From the NCBI GenBank assembly GCA_021397835.1, contig JAJFZO010000609.1:10418001-10482000 (forward strand): a DNA stretch of 64,000 bases, read 5' to 3'. The notes under the pieces are model-generated. The model was not told the DNA's origin and did no database searches. It was given only the letters and a program-made list of their open reading frames with translations. The position numbers and the translations under genes were made by a program. This document shows positions 13,601 to 26,000 of the stretch, piece after piece; position 1 is the stretch's first letter, and every line of letters begins with the position of its first letter. This stretch comes from Moringa oleifera (lineage: Eukaryota > Streptophyta > Magnoliopsida > Brassicales > Moringaceae).

Positions 13601-15884
13601 CCACCAAATGTTATCCAACAAATCGCTACTCAGTAATTCTCGAAGAACCTCATGTTCTTTATGCTATTTGCAAGTTCAGAGGGTATTCCATCTGTGGGTC
13701 AATTGAATAATTAGAGCATCTGTACTTTTACAAGCCTTTAAAGTTAAGAACAATATGTTATCCTTAGGAAAGCAAATCTTGGTTTAAGGGCATGCTTCAC
13801 TCATGCTTGAACCTTCCCATTTGTTAAAATGTGAGGAAAGTGCACATCCTATGTAATTGGCTATGCAAAATATTTTTTTTTAATTGATCTCATCTGATCA
13901 ATAAGTCATTTCACAAAATTAAGCACATCATATACGTAAAAAAAAAAATAAAATTATTTGATAGTATTACATGTGGAGTTTTGAGTGGGTTTAATATTCC
14001 TAAACTAATGCTTGACTTCTGTTATGTGACCACCTTGTGATGTGATCACACAGACTTAACAGGCAAAAATCAAAGGGAATGTAATTAAGAAAGAAGAATA
14101 TTTACGTATGGAGAAGTGTTTGTTGATTAGTGCCGAAGTGTGTTGAATTAGAACATGATTTTGAGGAAATGGTTGATAAGTTACCTGGCAGAAGGCGCCA
14201 TGGAAGATTTGGGCGGTGATTCTGTGCAGTCAGTTGAAAAAAATACTTTTGAGTGGCCATTAAGAAAATACCAGGCTGCTGGCTGCTATGGCAAAAAACA
14301 TGAACCTCATAAGAAAAGTCAAATGGAAATGTATGCATATAGATTATCTACCAACAGAAGAGTCATTTACCAGATGACTATTATTAAGCTCATCTGGTGG
14401 ATTAACAATTATTAAGCATCAGTTTCTACCACAAGTTCATGTTTCTTCAACAAGTCAGAAACAAATATTAGAAAAAACAATAAATATAATGGCAGAAGGT
14501 GATTGTATAACATTTGTAGCAATTGTAAGAATCTCATTAAGACTGCATATTTTGTTGGCTGTGAGATCACCCACAAAATTTCCAACTATTGAAATACATA
14601 GGAAGAAGCTGGAAAAAGTGCTATACAGTAGCACATAATTATTATGTTGTGGTGGCTTTTAATGCAGGCTTCAAGCCAAAAGGAGGAAATCAAGGTACTT
14701 TCTAACTACCGTCAACATGGAAGATAAAACTATTTCTCGATACTTAAAATTTCAAAGAAATATCAGAACTACCCATCTAAGGTCATGTCAATACACAAGT
14801 CTATTGATGAATTTATCTTCCACAGGAATACTGATTACAATGTTGATGTTAGAATTCATCATTCTAGATAACAATTATGTCCCCTTCTTTTCTGCATTCT
14901 GTCTTATCAATGTCCATATCCACAATTCATTTTTTCTCATTCTCCTTTTTCCCCTTTCAAGGAAGAAATAATAATTGAAAGTTAGTAGTCACATCATATA
15001 TTTACGTTTCTTGAATGCCCATCTAAAATAAAGTTACCTACAGATTTTCAAGCTTGCAAAAGCAAGACATCAGGAAAAAAAATTTTTGCCTTCTGACTTT
15101 CTACAACACCAACCATCCCACCAGTGTGTGAACAATCCATGTTGATGCAGTCTGATGTATATGCAAATAGTATTGCCTGTTGCCATTATATTGTTTTTGG
15201 TGGTTTTCCTTTGCAAATCTCTTTTATTCTTGATCCTGAGAGTTAGTTCCTTCATGGAAATTTTATAGCCTTTCCAGGAAGAAAAGCACACAAATGATTT
15301 ATATCAATCTTGCACTTGCAGAGAGTGCATATTACAAAGTATGTTACAACTGATAACATAAAATCAATTAAATTACTATACAGCCTCAAAGGAGTCCAGA
15401 TTACACTGTATTGAATCATTAGATGAACAAACATAATGGATACATTTGAAAATGTGGTCCCCTCTGTTATCTTTTTACTTTGAAATTAAGATATAAAAAA
15501 TTGAAAAAAAAAAAGCATAGAAGAAAAATGAATTTCTAACGACGAAAACAGAAACATCTTTTTATAAGCTACATTACAAAATTACTTTACACAACATAGG
15601 TCACCTGAGCTCAGCAAAGATGACCAGAATCAAAAATTAGCAGCCACCTTGAGCATGTCTTCTGTGCTCTTCGTCTCTTGCTCTGGGTTGGTTATATTCA
15701 GTCTTCCAGTGGTTAGGAATTTGTACGTAAAAGTAGGCAAACATTGGATGGAGGTTTACAATCGAAAAACTTTTCTGTTCAGTCAAAACCCTTCATGCTT
15801 TTAAGAACCTGTCCTCCAGAGTATAAGAAGCCCATCAGCTAAAGGCTGAAACTTCCATTTTTCTGGTTCATGTTTTATTTAATA
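10622..15884. other. 5.3-kb intergenic region between convergent MYB and KEA genes
   Basis: Contains the 3' flanks of two genes that point at each other. It is AT-rich with scattered homopolymer runs. The longest frames starting with ATG (for example 14155-14415, 86 codons) match nothing I recognise and are overlapped by an equally long opposite-strand frame. No transposon termini were seen. Confidence 0.55.
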
Positions 15885-18800
15885 TCATGAGTCATGAGAG
15901 CCTTGGACCATCAAAGCAATACGCTTAGCACTGTCTGCGCGAAAGCTATCTCCTTTAAAACCAATCTGGGAGGAGAAACAATTTCCAAGATATCTCAACA
16001 GACTAGCTCCAATATTAACACTAATGTAGCCTCCATTTGATAACTTGTAAAATATTCACACTCAAAAGGCAAATGATTACCTCGCTTGAACTATCAGGGG
16101 AGAACCACCGCAAAAGCACCCCAAGATGTACGACAGCAGGTATCAACTTGAAAAGCAATGGTGTTGTCACCTGCGCCACTACTTTGTGAGCACATTTTTA
16201 AACATTAAAATAAATTAACCAAGTACAAAATACTTAGACATTAAAATAACCCAAAGAATGTCAAGAATAATATGAAACTGGATGGTTTCTGCCAAATCAT
16301 GGATTGATGTCAAACAAACATGCCACCTTAAGCTGCTCATTCAAGGTTAAAACCTACAAACATTACGTATGCGGCAAACGTAATTCATTTAGTTAAACCT
16401 ACCAGATATTTTGCCACATAAGTCCCAGATATTCGTTGCTTACACCCATGCTTGAAATAAAAAACCATTTATGAATTCACTATTTTCAGTATCCGTTGCA
16501 CATAATGGACATTGTGTGCACAAATGCTAATGTAAGCAGGTCAAAATTCACCGAGTTGTTTATCGTGAGGAGTAAGGCAGATGTACAAGAGCATCTACAC
16601 AAACATGAGAACGTCACACTTCGTACCATACAACTATAGTAGAACAAATTAACAAGATGGCTCACATACCAGACTCAGAGCTGTTGTGCCAAGAAGGAGC
16701 AGATACAGTTTGCCCTGCACAAGGAAAAAGTCTTTCAATTCATTGTTAGACAGGAAACTACAAAAAGAGAAGACATACATTCAACATTTATGACTGTGAG
16801 GTAGGGTTAAAATTCATCTTTTTGAATTTTGGACCTTTATATAGCTAAATCACACTTTTTTATTCAAGTACAACAAGCGTTCTTATTCCTTGGTTAAACA
16901 TATTCAGGAAGAGAGAGAGAGAGAGAGAGAGAGATCAGAATTATGTGGTCTTCATTACTAAGTAAAAAAAAAAAAAAACAGATGCAACTCAATAGAAGTC
17001 ATCACCGACACCAACAAAATCACAAATTCAAGGGATGACCATCAGCCTAGATGGATGCAGTTCATTAAAAACATAACAACAGTTCAACTACTAACCTCCA
17101 CTAGATGAACATTTGATGCACGGCTTAAGAGAACAAAAGCAAACTCTCCGATCTGAGCAAGGGACATTCCGACCTACAAACACGGGAAAAACAGAAGGCC
17201 CTCTCAACAGAACAGTGCAAAATAGTCAAACTGAAGATGCAAATGTACAACTAGTAAGAGGTGAAGTCTTACGAGAAGTGAAGTTTTGTTACTATATCCA
17301 AATGCCTTAACAACAGTAGCAACCACAACAGTTTTTACCACGATCACCAATAACACTGCTGCTAGTAAAATATCAACATGATTCCAAAGGAAATGCACAT
17401 GAATTAACATCCCAATACTTGCAAGAAAAAGAGCGGCAAAGAAATTGCGAATGGGCTCCACCTAAAAGCAAATTAGAGCAGAAACATCGTAAAGGCCGAG
17501 TTAGAGTGACCACAGGCACCTCTAATAGGACATAACTTATCACATGCACAGTTAACAAGGAAGGGCATATGAAAGGACAAAATTGCATTCTTCCTTCTAA
17601 TTGTTCCTAAATAAAATACTGAAATACAATGAACACAGAAATTGCAAAGGTGGGTTATTGAGCTTTCAATGTGAGCAGTGTGGAATAACAGCAACAACTA
17701 ACTAAATTGAGGCCTTTTTAATCAAGTTAAGGCATTGAGCATCCTTCAAATTTTATAGATACAAAGACACATAAATACCCCACATACAAACTACGCATGA
17801 ATGCACATAAACAATAAAGAGAAAATTACTTTCTCTTTTTTTCTCCCTTTAAAATGGCTCATGCTTCAATCTCTAACTGATTATTCATTCACTTAATATT
17901 TATTACCCTTTTTGATTTACTTCAATCTTCTTTTCTATTTACTGGAAACTAAACTTGACAGTTTACATGACTTTTTGTCCTCTAACCAGAATAACACTAC
18001 CTCAGGGGATCCCTATGTTACTCTCATTTATTATTAATTTTCACTCATTTTTCAAAAAAAAAAAAAAAACTTCCTTGGTCTTAGAAACCTTGGATAAAGT
18101 CCACCATGAAGACTTCAGCTGTAAACAAATTTGACAAATGCAAACCGCATAACTGTAGTAAGAAGAACATCTGACAATTTGAAGTCCAGAAACATGACAA
18201 ACCAAATATCTTACTTGTTCAAGCGTATACTGGGCAAGATCAGTTGTTGATATCATCACACCCGCAGCAAAAGAACCAAGTTCAAGGCTTAGACCCAGCT
18301 TGTCACTACACTGAAAAGTCAAAACAATCTCTTTTATATATATAGTTGCACAAAAACGCACAGATAACAAAAGCCAGTTGGAGAGGGGGCAGGTTAACTA
18401 GGTAATATTAGTTAGATAGGCAGCTGAATACAATGGGACCATTAACAAATGTCCAGCAAGCCTTTTATCTAAATAAAAGCAATGGAACAGAGAACATGTC
18501 CGCACATGCTCATAAACATAACAATATGAGCAAGAGCGTATCAATTACAATGTAAGATGTAAGACCAGGGAAATGAGTCAAACCCATGCAACAAGTAAGC
18601 AGAACGCAACTGATGCCAATTGATAGAGTTCATTAGTCTGCAACGAAAACTTTGGTCAATAAAATGTCCACCACAAACAAAGAACTGAAACAAATAATCT
18701 CTCCTTACCTGTGATGATAGACTTATCATTAGCTTAAGACACCAAGGTACACAGGTACGAGATAATATCGTCAAGATAGCCAAAAATGTAATCAAAACCA

Positions 18801-20024
18801 CTAACCTGGAAATATGTAATAACGTGTTAAACCAAACACAATCGTATAAGAATAAGAATAATCGATGAAGCAAAGCAATGCAGAAGGAATAAGAATAATC
18901 GATAAAGCAAATCAATGTAGAAGAACATCAAAAGGAGTTCGTTTTCTTTATATTCTTACGATTTAGTCATGGACAACACTCCTTGAAGAATACCAGATGT
19001 GCCACCAAGAATTGGAAGCAGAGCAAACAGCAAACCCACAGCACAATCCTGACAAGCCAAAGTTGAAGGTAATTACAAATAGTTAAAGAACCAGGAAGTG
19101 TTTGGCAAGAAAACTAGAAAAGCATGTTTAACTCCTACAGTTTACTCAAGGATCAGGTAGCAGAAAGATAGCATCTACTACCATACAGATCTAAACAATA
19201 AAGGTAAATACCTGTAGAATAAGTGTACCAATTGTGACCTGTCCATGAAGTGCATTTATACTATTTCTTTCCATCAAAAATTTCAAAACCTGAGACCAAA
19301 CATAATGAAGTAAACATCAGAGAGAGCAACCTTTGGTTTTGTATGTAAAATGACAACAAAGAAAAACAGATCTTTTTCCATCAGAAACAAGGTAATATGT
19401 TAATATTAAGGCAACAATGGAGTGCCGCCCATGTGCATCCATTTAATTAGTTCCTACGATGTGAGGACATCTATAAACTCTACAAAATCATTCTCATTTA
19501 CAAACTAATTCTCCGCTGCCCATAACTTTAGGACATGAATCCATCTACTTGTCACCACTCTAAGGGGTGTTTCCACAGCTCCAAAAGCTCTTCTATTCCT
19601 CTCTCTCCACACTAGCCACAAAAAAATTTAAAAAAGAATGCAATGATCTTCTTTCTGTCACCAGTAGCTTGAATACCTGCTCATGCACACAATTCAGCCG
19701 CCATTGAAGCCGCAACCACCCATTTTTGTCCCAGCAAAACCAATACGTCCTCCCAAATTTCTCTAGCCCATTTACACCAAATCAACAAATGGTTCACTGT
19801 TTCAGTTTGCTCTTATACAAAAGGCATCTAGTTGGAAGTGCCATTCCTCTTTTATGCAAATTGTCGACAGTTAGGGGCTTACCATGAGCTGCCTCCCAAT
19901 TGAAAAAACGCCACCTTTAGGGGTGCGCCAGCCTTCAAATTAATTTCCACGGTAGCCTACTATCTCCCTCACTGCTTTAGACAGCCCCTAGATTCTTCAA
20001 GGAGACTTCACCATGAATTAAACC

Positions 20025-20072
<48 letters not shown>

Positions 20073-23000
20073 TTTTGTCCTCCCTCTGGACAGCTATGTC
20101 TTCCCTTCCCCCACCCCTTTTTTCTTTTTCTAACAACAAAGAAAAATAGATTATCACACTGAAGGAAAGCTCAAAGAAACAACTTAATCGACAACACTTT
20201 CATTCTTGATACTGTTACATCAGGAGCTTCCCTTGGTGCATACTGACGGATACAACCAGAGTCAGACACAAGAGGAATTATAAAGTATGGACAGAAAATA
20301 ACTTGAAAGACTTCGAAACTGTCCATCAACAGCAAGTAGCCCACATTAAGAAAGGTCAATAATCCAAGCAATCAGAAGCTCAAGTTACATCATGCATATT
20401 ACAGTGCAAGTAGGCTGTTTACGAAAACTTAACAAGAAATTATAATTCTCAAAACCATGGTTCAAATCACAGACAATTACAACAAAAAAGTAAATTGGAA
20501 TGAAAAGTAAAGAGACATTTTTTTTAAGCAGAAACAAAAGTAAATTATTATGTACTAGCACCAAGGGGGGTGCAACTGCTTACATATGCTTTAAGGCTGG
20601 GTTGTTAGTAACTCTATAAAGTCACTTACATCTTCATCATTTACAAAATGAGCACCCGAGTCCAAGAATTTTAAAACTCTAATCCAGGAGTCTCTTAACA
20701 CAGTTATTGGTGTTTCTATATTGTCAAAAGCCCTTCTATTTCTTTCACATCATACACTCTAGAAAATCAGTTGAGGTAGCATCTTCCCCAATTTATTCTT
20801 TTCCTTCCTTAGCCCAATACCAGACCATGCCACTAACTCCCCACCAATAGACTCTGCAGCTGCCCAAGACAAACCCAATAATCAATGTGTACCTGAGGAG
20901 TCCATTAACACCCAATAAACAGATGATACACAGATTCTTCCTTCTCCTTGGACCAGCGGTTAATTAATATCTTTCCCCTTTTTTCCTAGGTTATCTAAGA
21001 TCAAAAATTTCCCCTGCACTGCCTCCCAAGTAAAAGAAGCAACCTTGGGAGAGACTTTTACTTTGCATATCTGTTTCCAGGGAAGACACAAGTCTTCATT
21101 CTCTTCATTACCCCTCCTGAGCACCCGACCGAAAATAAAATTTCACTGAGAAACTACTGCAGCCATCTTTTCCTGTCACCCATGCCACTGTATCCTCCCT
21201 ATCCCTCATTGTTCTTATGCTCTGGAGTTTGGCATACATACCCTCAATCTAATTAATGCCCCAATCATTAGCATTCCTCCTTAGGTGCACAAACCAGGAA
21301 CCTCCTGTGTATCCTCCCCCACTGCATTCACATACCCAAGCCCCTTTATTTGTAAGCTAAGGAAAATATTGCAAGAAACATTTCCTTTTAATGACCGTCA
21401 ACACACCACCTATCATGCCAAAATAGAATTTTATCACCCCTACCCACCTTGTATGCAAGCCACTCCTTATACTCCTCCCACCTTTTCCTTATGACTTTCC
21501 ATACGCCCACCCCCGATGTCCCTCTACCATTCGCAGTCACACACCCACCTTCCATTTCCCCACACTTGGCTTTCACTAGTTTCCTCCAAAGACTCTCCTT
21601 CTGCACAATTGTTTTCCTAGAACAGCCTTGTTGAATGAGATTAGATACTTTATCCCTGACCCACCCCGCCCGCCCCCCCCCCCCTCTTCTAGCAATAGGT
21701 TGCGTAACCACATTCCACTTCACAAGATGATATTTATAGTTGTCTCTCATACTGACCCAAAGGAAACTGCCAGCAACATCTCTAGGCATTGGAAATATTG
21801 ACATAAAATAAAGTGGCAGATTGGCCAGTGCAAACTTGATCAAAGTTAACCTTCTACCTTCAATAAATAATTATTCTCTATCTTGCTAACTTCCTCTCAA
21901 AACTTTCCACTACACTATTCCAAATTGTTATCTCCTTGTGCCTAGCTCCCAAAGGTAGCTATAGATATTTCAACAGAAACTTTGACATCTTCCCTCCCAT
22001 AAGTGCTACCAAATTTCTATGACTGTCTACATTTCCCACCATTGCAATTTCCATTTCATTCAAATTAATTTTCAGCCCTGAAAAAGCTTCAAAAATCAAA
22101 AGAATACCCTTCAAATTAATTATCTATTCTTCCTCGCCACCACAACATATTATGGTTGACAGCAAACAAAAGGTGTGACACCATCATCTCTTTGTTCTCC
22201 TTGCCATAAAACCTTCTAACAGCCCCTATCAACCGCCCTGGACAGCAACCTATCTAGTGCCTCCATTACGAGAATAAATAACAAGGGTGATATTGGATTC
22301 CCTTGTCTTAGGGCCCTAGATGACTTGAAAAAAGTGATTGGACATCCATTCACCATTACTGCAGATGAAGCAGTAAAAATACACCAAAACATCCAGCTGC
22401 ACTACTTGCTACCGCATCCCACTTCTTTTAGCACACACATTAAAAATTCTCATGACACATGATCATATGCTTTCTCCATGTCTAACTTACAGATGATTCT
22501 TTTCCTCTTGGCTTTCATTTAGCTATTCACTACTTCATTCACAATGAGTACATCAAAGATTTGCCTTCCTTTAACAAAAGCATTCCGATTTTCACTTACC
22601 ACCTCCTCTACCACCGTTCTTAATCTCTTCACTAAAACTTTAGAAATTTAAGTTATATACACACCCTACTAAACTTGTGGACCTATAATCTCTAACAATT
22701 TCGGCCCTTAAGGGATTAAAACAATGAAAGTAGAATTGAGAGACCCTACAAATCTCTCATTTTTACGAAATTCCTCAAACACTTTCACCATATTCCCTTC
22801 CAAGGTCTCCCAATTCGCCTTCAAAAATGCCATAGAAAACCCATGTAAGCTCAAGGCCTTATCCCCATCATAATCGTATGAAGCACTCCATATCTCTTCC
22901 TCCTTGAACTTCATCTCAATGCACTCTTTCAATTCTGCACCAATGCCCTTCCAGTTTAGGCCGCCAAACCTCTAGTTCCTTGTACAGTCCCAATAGAATC

Positions 23001-26000
23001 TACATAGCCCTTCCTTTAATTCCTCCTCATCCATTAAGTGCCTCTGATCTACTATCAACATGCTTATCAAGTTACATCTCCCATGCGCATTTGTCATCCG
23101 ATCGGAAAAAAATATTGTAGTCCTATCCCCCGCCTTTAACCATGGGAGCCTTGATTTTTGCCTCAAATAGATCTCTTCAATTTCATGATTTGCACTAACT
23201 CACTGTTCACTGTTGCTCTCTTCTACTGGATGTCCACCGTACTCCCACCCCTTATACTAGCAAGCTCTTGTAACTTGCCCCACACCTTATTTTTCTTATG
23301 TTCCAAACTAACGAATTGTTTCTTACTCCATTTTCTCACCTTTGCCTTTACTACCTGCAATTTCTTTGCCAGTACAAAACTTGCATTACCATCCTCTTCT
23401 ACTCTCCCACCATTCTTTAACAAGTTCATCTAAGCATTCAATATGCAATCACAGGTTATTGAGCCTAAACGAACCTAGTCCCCATCTTATTCCCTCCATC
23501 ACCAACATAATTGAATTGTGATCAGACATAGGCATCGATGTTACAACCTGCGACCTACTTGAAAATCCTTCCTCCCAACGATTAAAAACTATAAACCTAT
23601 CCAACCGGGACATCAAAAGGTTATCCCTCAAGTTGGACCAAATCTATACACCCCATTTAGTGGCATATCTTGCAACGCTAACTCCAACACCACATCCCTA
23701 AAATCCCATGACCAATCACTCCTACTCCCTGTCCCATCCTTTCATAAGTAGACACCTCATTAAAATCTCCTCTATCACCCATGATACCTCCCTCCATCTT
23801 CTTTGGCATTCCCTCAAGTCTTTCCATAAGGCCTACCTCTTTCCCCCCTCACACCATTCTTATACACACCTATAAACAATCATTCAATTCCCTTTTCCTC
23901 CCACTCAAATGAACATGAGATTAACATCGCTCCAACCCAATTATCTACCCAACAAACCATTTGAACATATCAGAATTCCTCTCGAACTCCCCTGTGCCAC
24001 CTTAGCTACCCACTCGATGTCTTGCTCCACAAACTCCTCATCACCTTCGAAGACATCAGTTCAACTATATTTCCTACATACATACGATATCAATCCTCCA
24101 TCTATTCAGTGCTTACTTTATTACAATCCTCTTTTTGTCCCAATTCATTGCCCAAACATTGCATGATAAAATCTTAAATAGCCTCATTGTAAACATTACC
24201 CGAGCTCAATTGGGACCAACTGCCATTCACCTTTCCCCTCCCTTCCTTCTCATAATTCACCCTAAATTCCAGCCCTCTTGGCTCTCTATTAATACTTCAC
24301 TCCCTTCTCCTCTTACACTTCTCCATCTTCTTAGGTATCTAAGAACACCAATTTCTTCTTTCAACCTTCATGAATAGGGGGGGAAAAAAGCTTCTTGTTC
24401 TAATCCTTTGAAAGATAAGTCTAAAGATTTGCAGATCCTATCCAAGTCCCTAATAATCCTCTTAGATAGGTCCTGCTCAACCACCTCCTCAAATGTCACC
24501 ACCATCCCATCTATCTTCCTCACTTAACCCCATTTCTTGCAACACGTTGCATATTGCTAACGCTGTCACCACCATCCCGACTTCCTTGCATTCCTTGTCC
24601 CAATTAGAGCATCCATCACCCATTAAAGCCCAATTAACCAAGGCACATACCTGTTTAGATCTACGCCCATCTCCCTCATCATGCGTTGGAATTTATCCTT
24701 CATTCTCCTCCAAAGCACGATTGAATCCCTTCAGTGATGATACTTTGCTCTCTCCTCGATACTCAAACCCATTGACTTCATAATTACGAAAGATGTTGCT
24801 TGGCCCCCCACTGCGTGCTTCTTTGTTTATTATTATTCGGCTAAGAAAGGCCCATTACTTCTAGGCTAATCTCACTCCCCCTCACCAGATCCGGCCCATA
24901 TTCACTCCCAATCCGCCCAACATCTATACCCAGCCCATATATATTACCTTCCGACCTGCTCCTCCTTCATCACCTGATCCATCTACTTTAGAGTCACTCA
25001 GTCTGATTAACAACCTTTGAATCAACCCACTTGATTTAGAATGAATTCCCGGACCCACCCCACCCATTATAGGTACTCCCTGTCTGTTAAAGTAGATGGG
25101 CCATTGTGGCCCAATACCAGGCCCCATTGTAACCTTATGTACCCGACCCACCAAGCTTGTCTTCTTTACCCGACTTATCTCCCTAGAAAACTCTAACTTT
25201 TCTCCACCAGCCTTGCCTCCATCGCCCACAACAACTTGTTTCCACAATCTAGCATCTTCACCGAATAGGGTATTTTGTTGCCACCCATCAACCGCCGCTA
25301 CCTCACATCTGCACCCACAATATTAACAAACGCAGGCACATTCCCTCGTTGCTGCCAATTTTGTCAGATGTCGTCCCAGTAAAGCCTTATCCTTCCCTTT
25401 CCTCAGACTCCCACCTACACTGCTCAATGCTCTCACTCTAAAAAACTCCCTCACACTCCTCCACCATACAAAACCCTCACTACCATCAGGTATAAACATG
25501 GATTCCTCCCTGCCATTAATAATCTCCAATAGTCTAAGAAATATCCTGCTCCCGTTCTCTCCCACCACTGCCATAAGAACTCTTGCACCTTCTCTCCTTT
25601 TTCGATTCCAACCTATGTCCTTTCTACTATCATTAGGCTGTCCATCGATAGCCAGAACTAACTCCTATCCTAGTTACTCAAATACATGGACACTCGCTTG
25701 CCTTTTTTTTTTGCCCTGTAAGCCTCATACCTCCTTCTACTCTCATCAAATTCAAATATCTTTCTCTCGATCCTAACAGTGCAGATCGTTGTCACCCTGC
25801 ATCTCAAATTCTCTCCAAACTTTCTCCTTCCGTACAAATTCTCTCCGCACATCTTAATCCTTAGGTGATTGAACCAAGCAATTCAGCCAGTTTCCAATAA
25901 ACACAGAAAAGAAAAGAAAAAGAAAAGGCCAAGAAAGAGCTAAAACTGTGATGAAAAAGAAAATGCAAAATTAACAATACTATGGAAAGAATATAGATAG

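Noticed and set aside
14155..14415. 86-codon ATG frame in the MYB-KEA spacer
   Set aside because: No family resemblance, overlapped by an opposite-strand frame of similar length, AT-rich surroundings.
24493..24783. Plus-strand frames of 80-96 codons between 23909 and 25776
   Set aside because: They are antisense to the LINE, Pro/Ser/Thr-rich as expected from reading a purine-rich coding strand backwards.
20515..25925. Target-site duplication for the long LINE
   Set aside because: Purine-rich flanks such as GAAAAGTAAAGAGA and GAAAAGAAAAGAAA look alike only because both are A/G-rich; not a convincing duplication.
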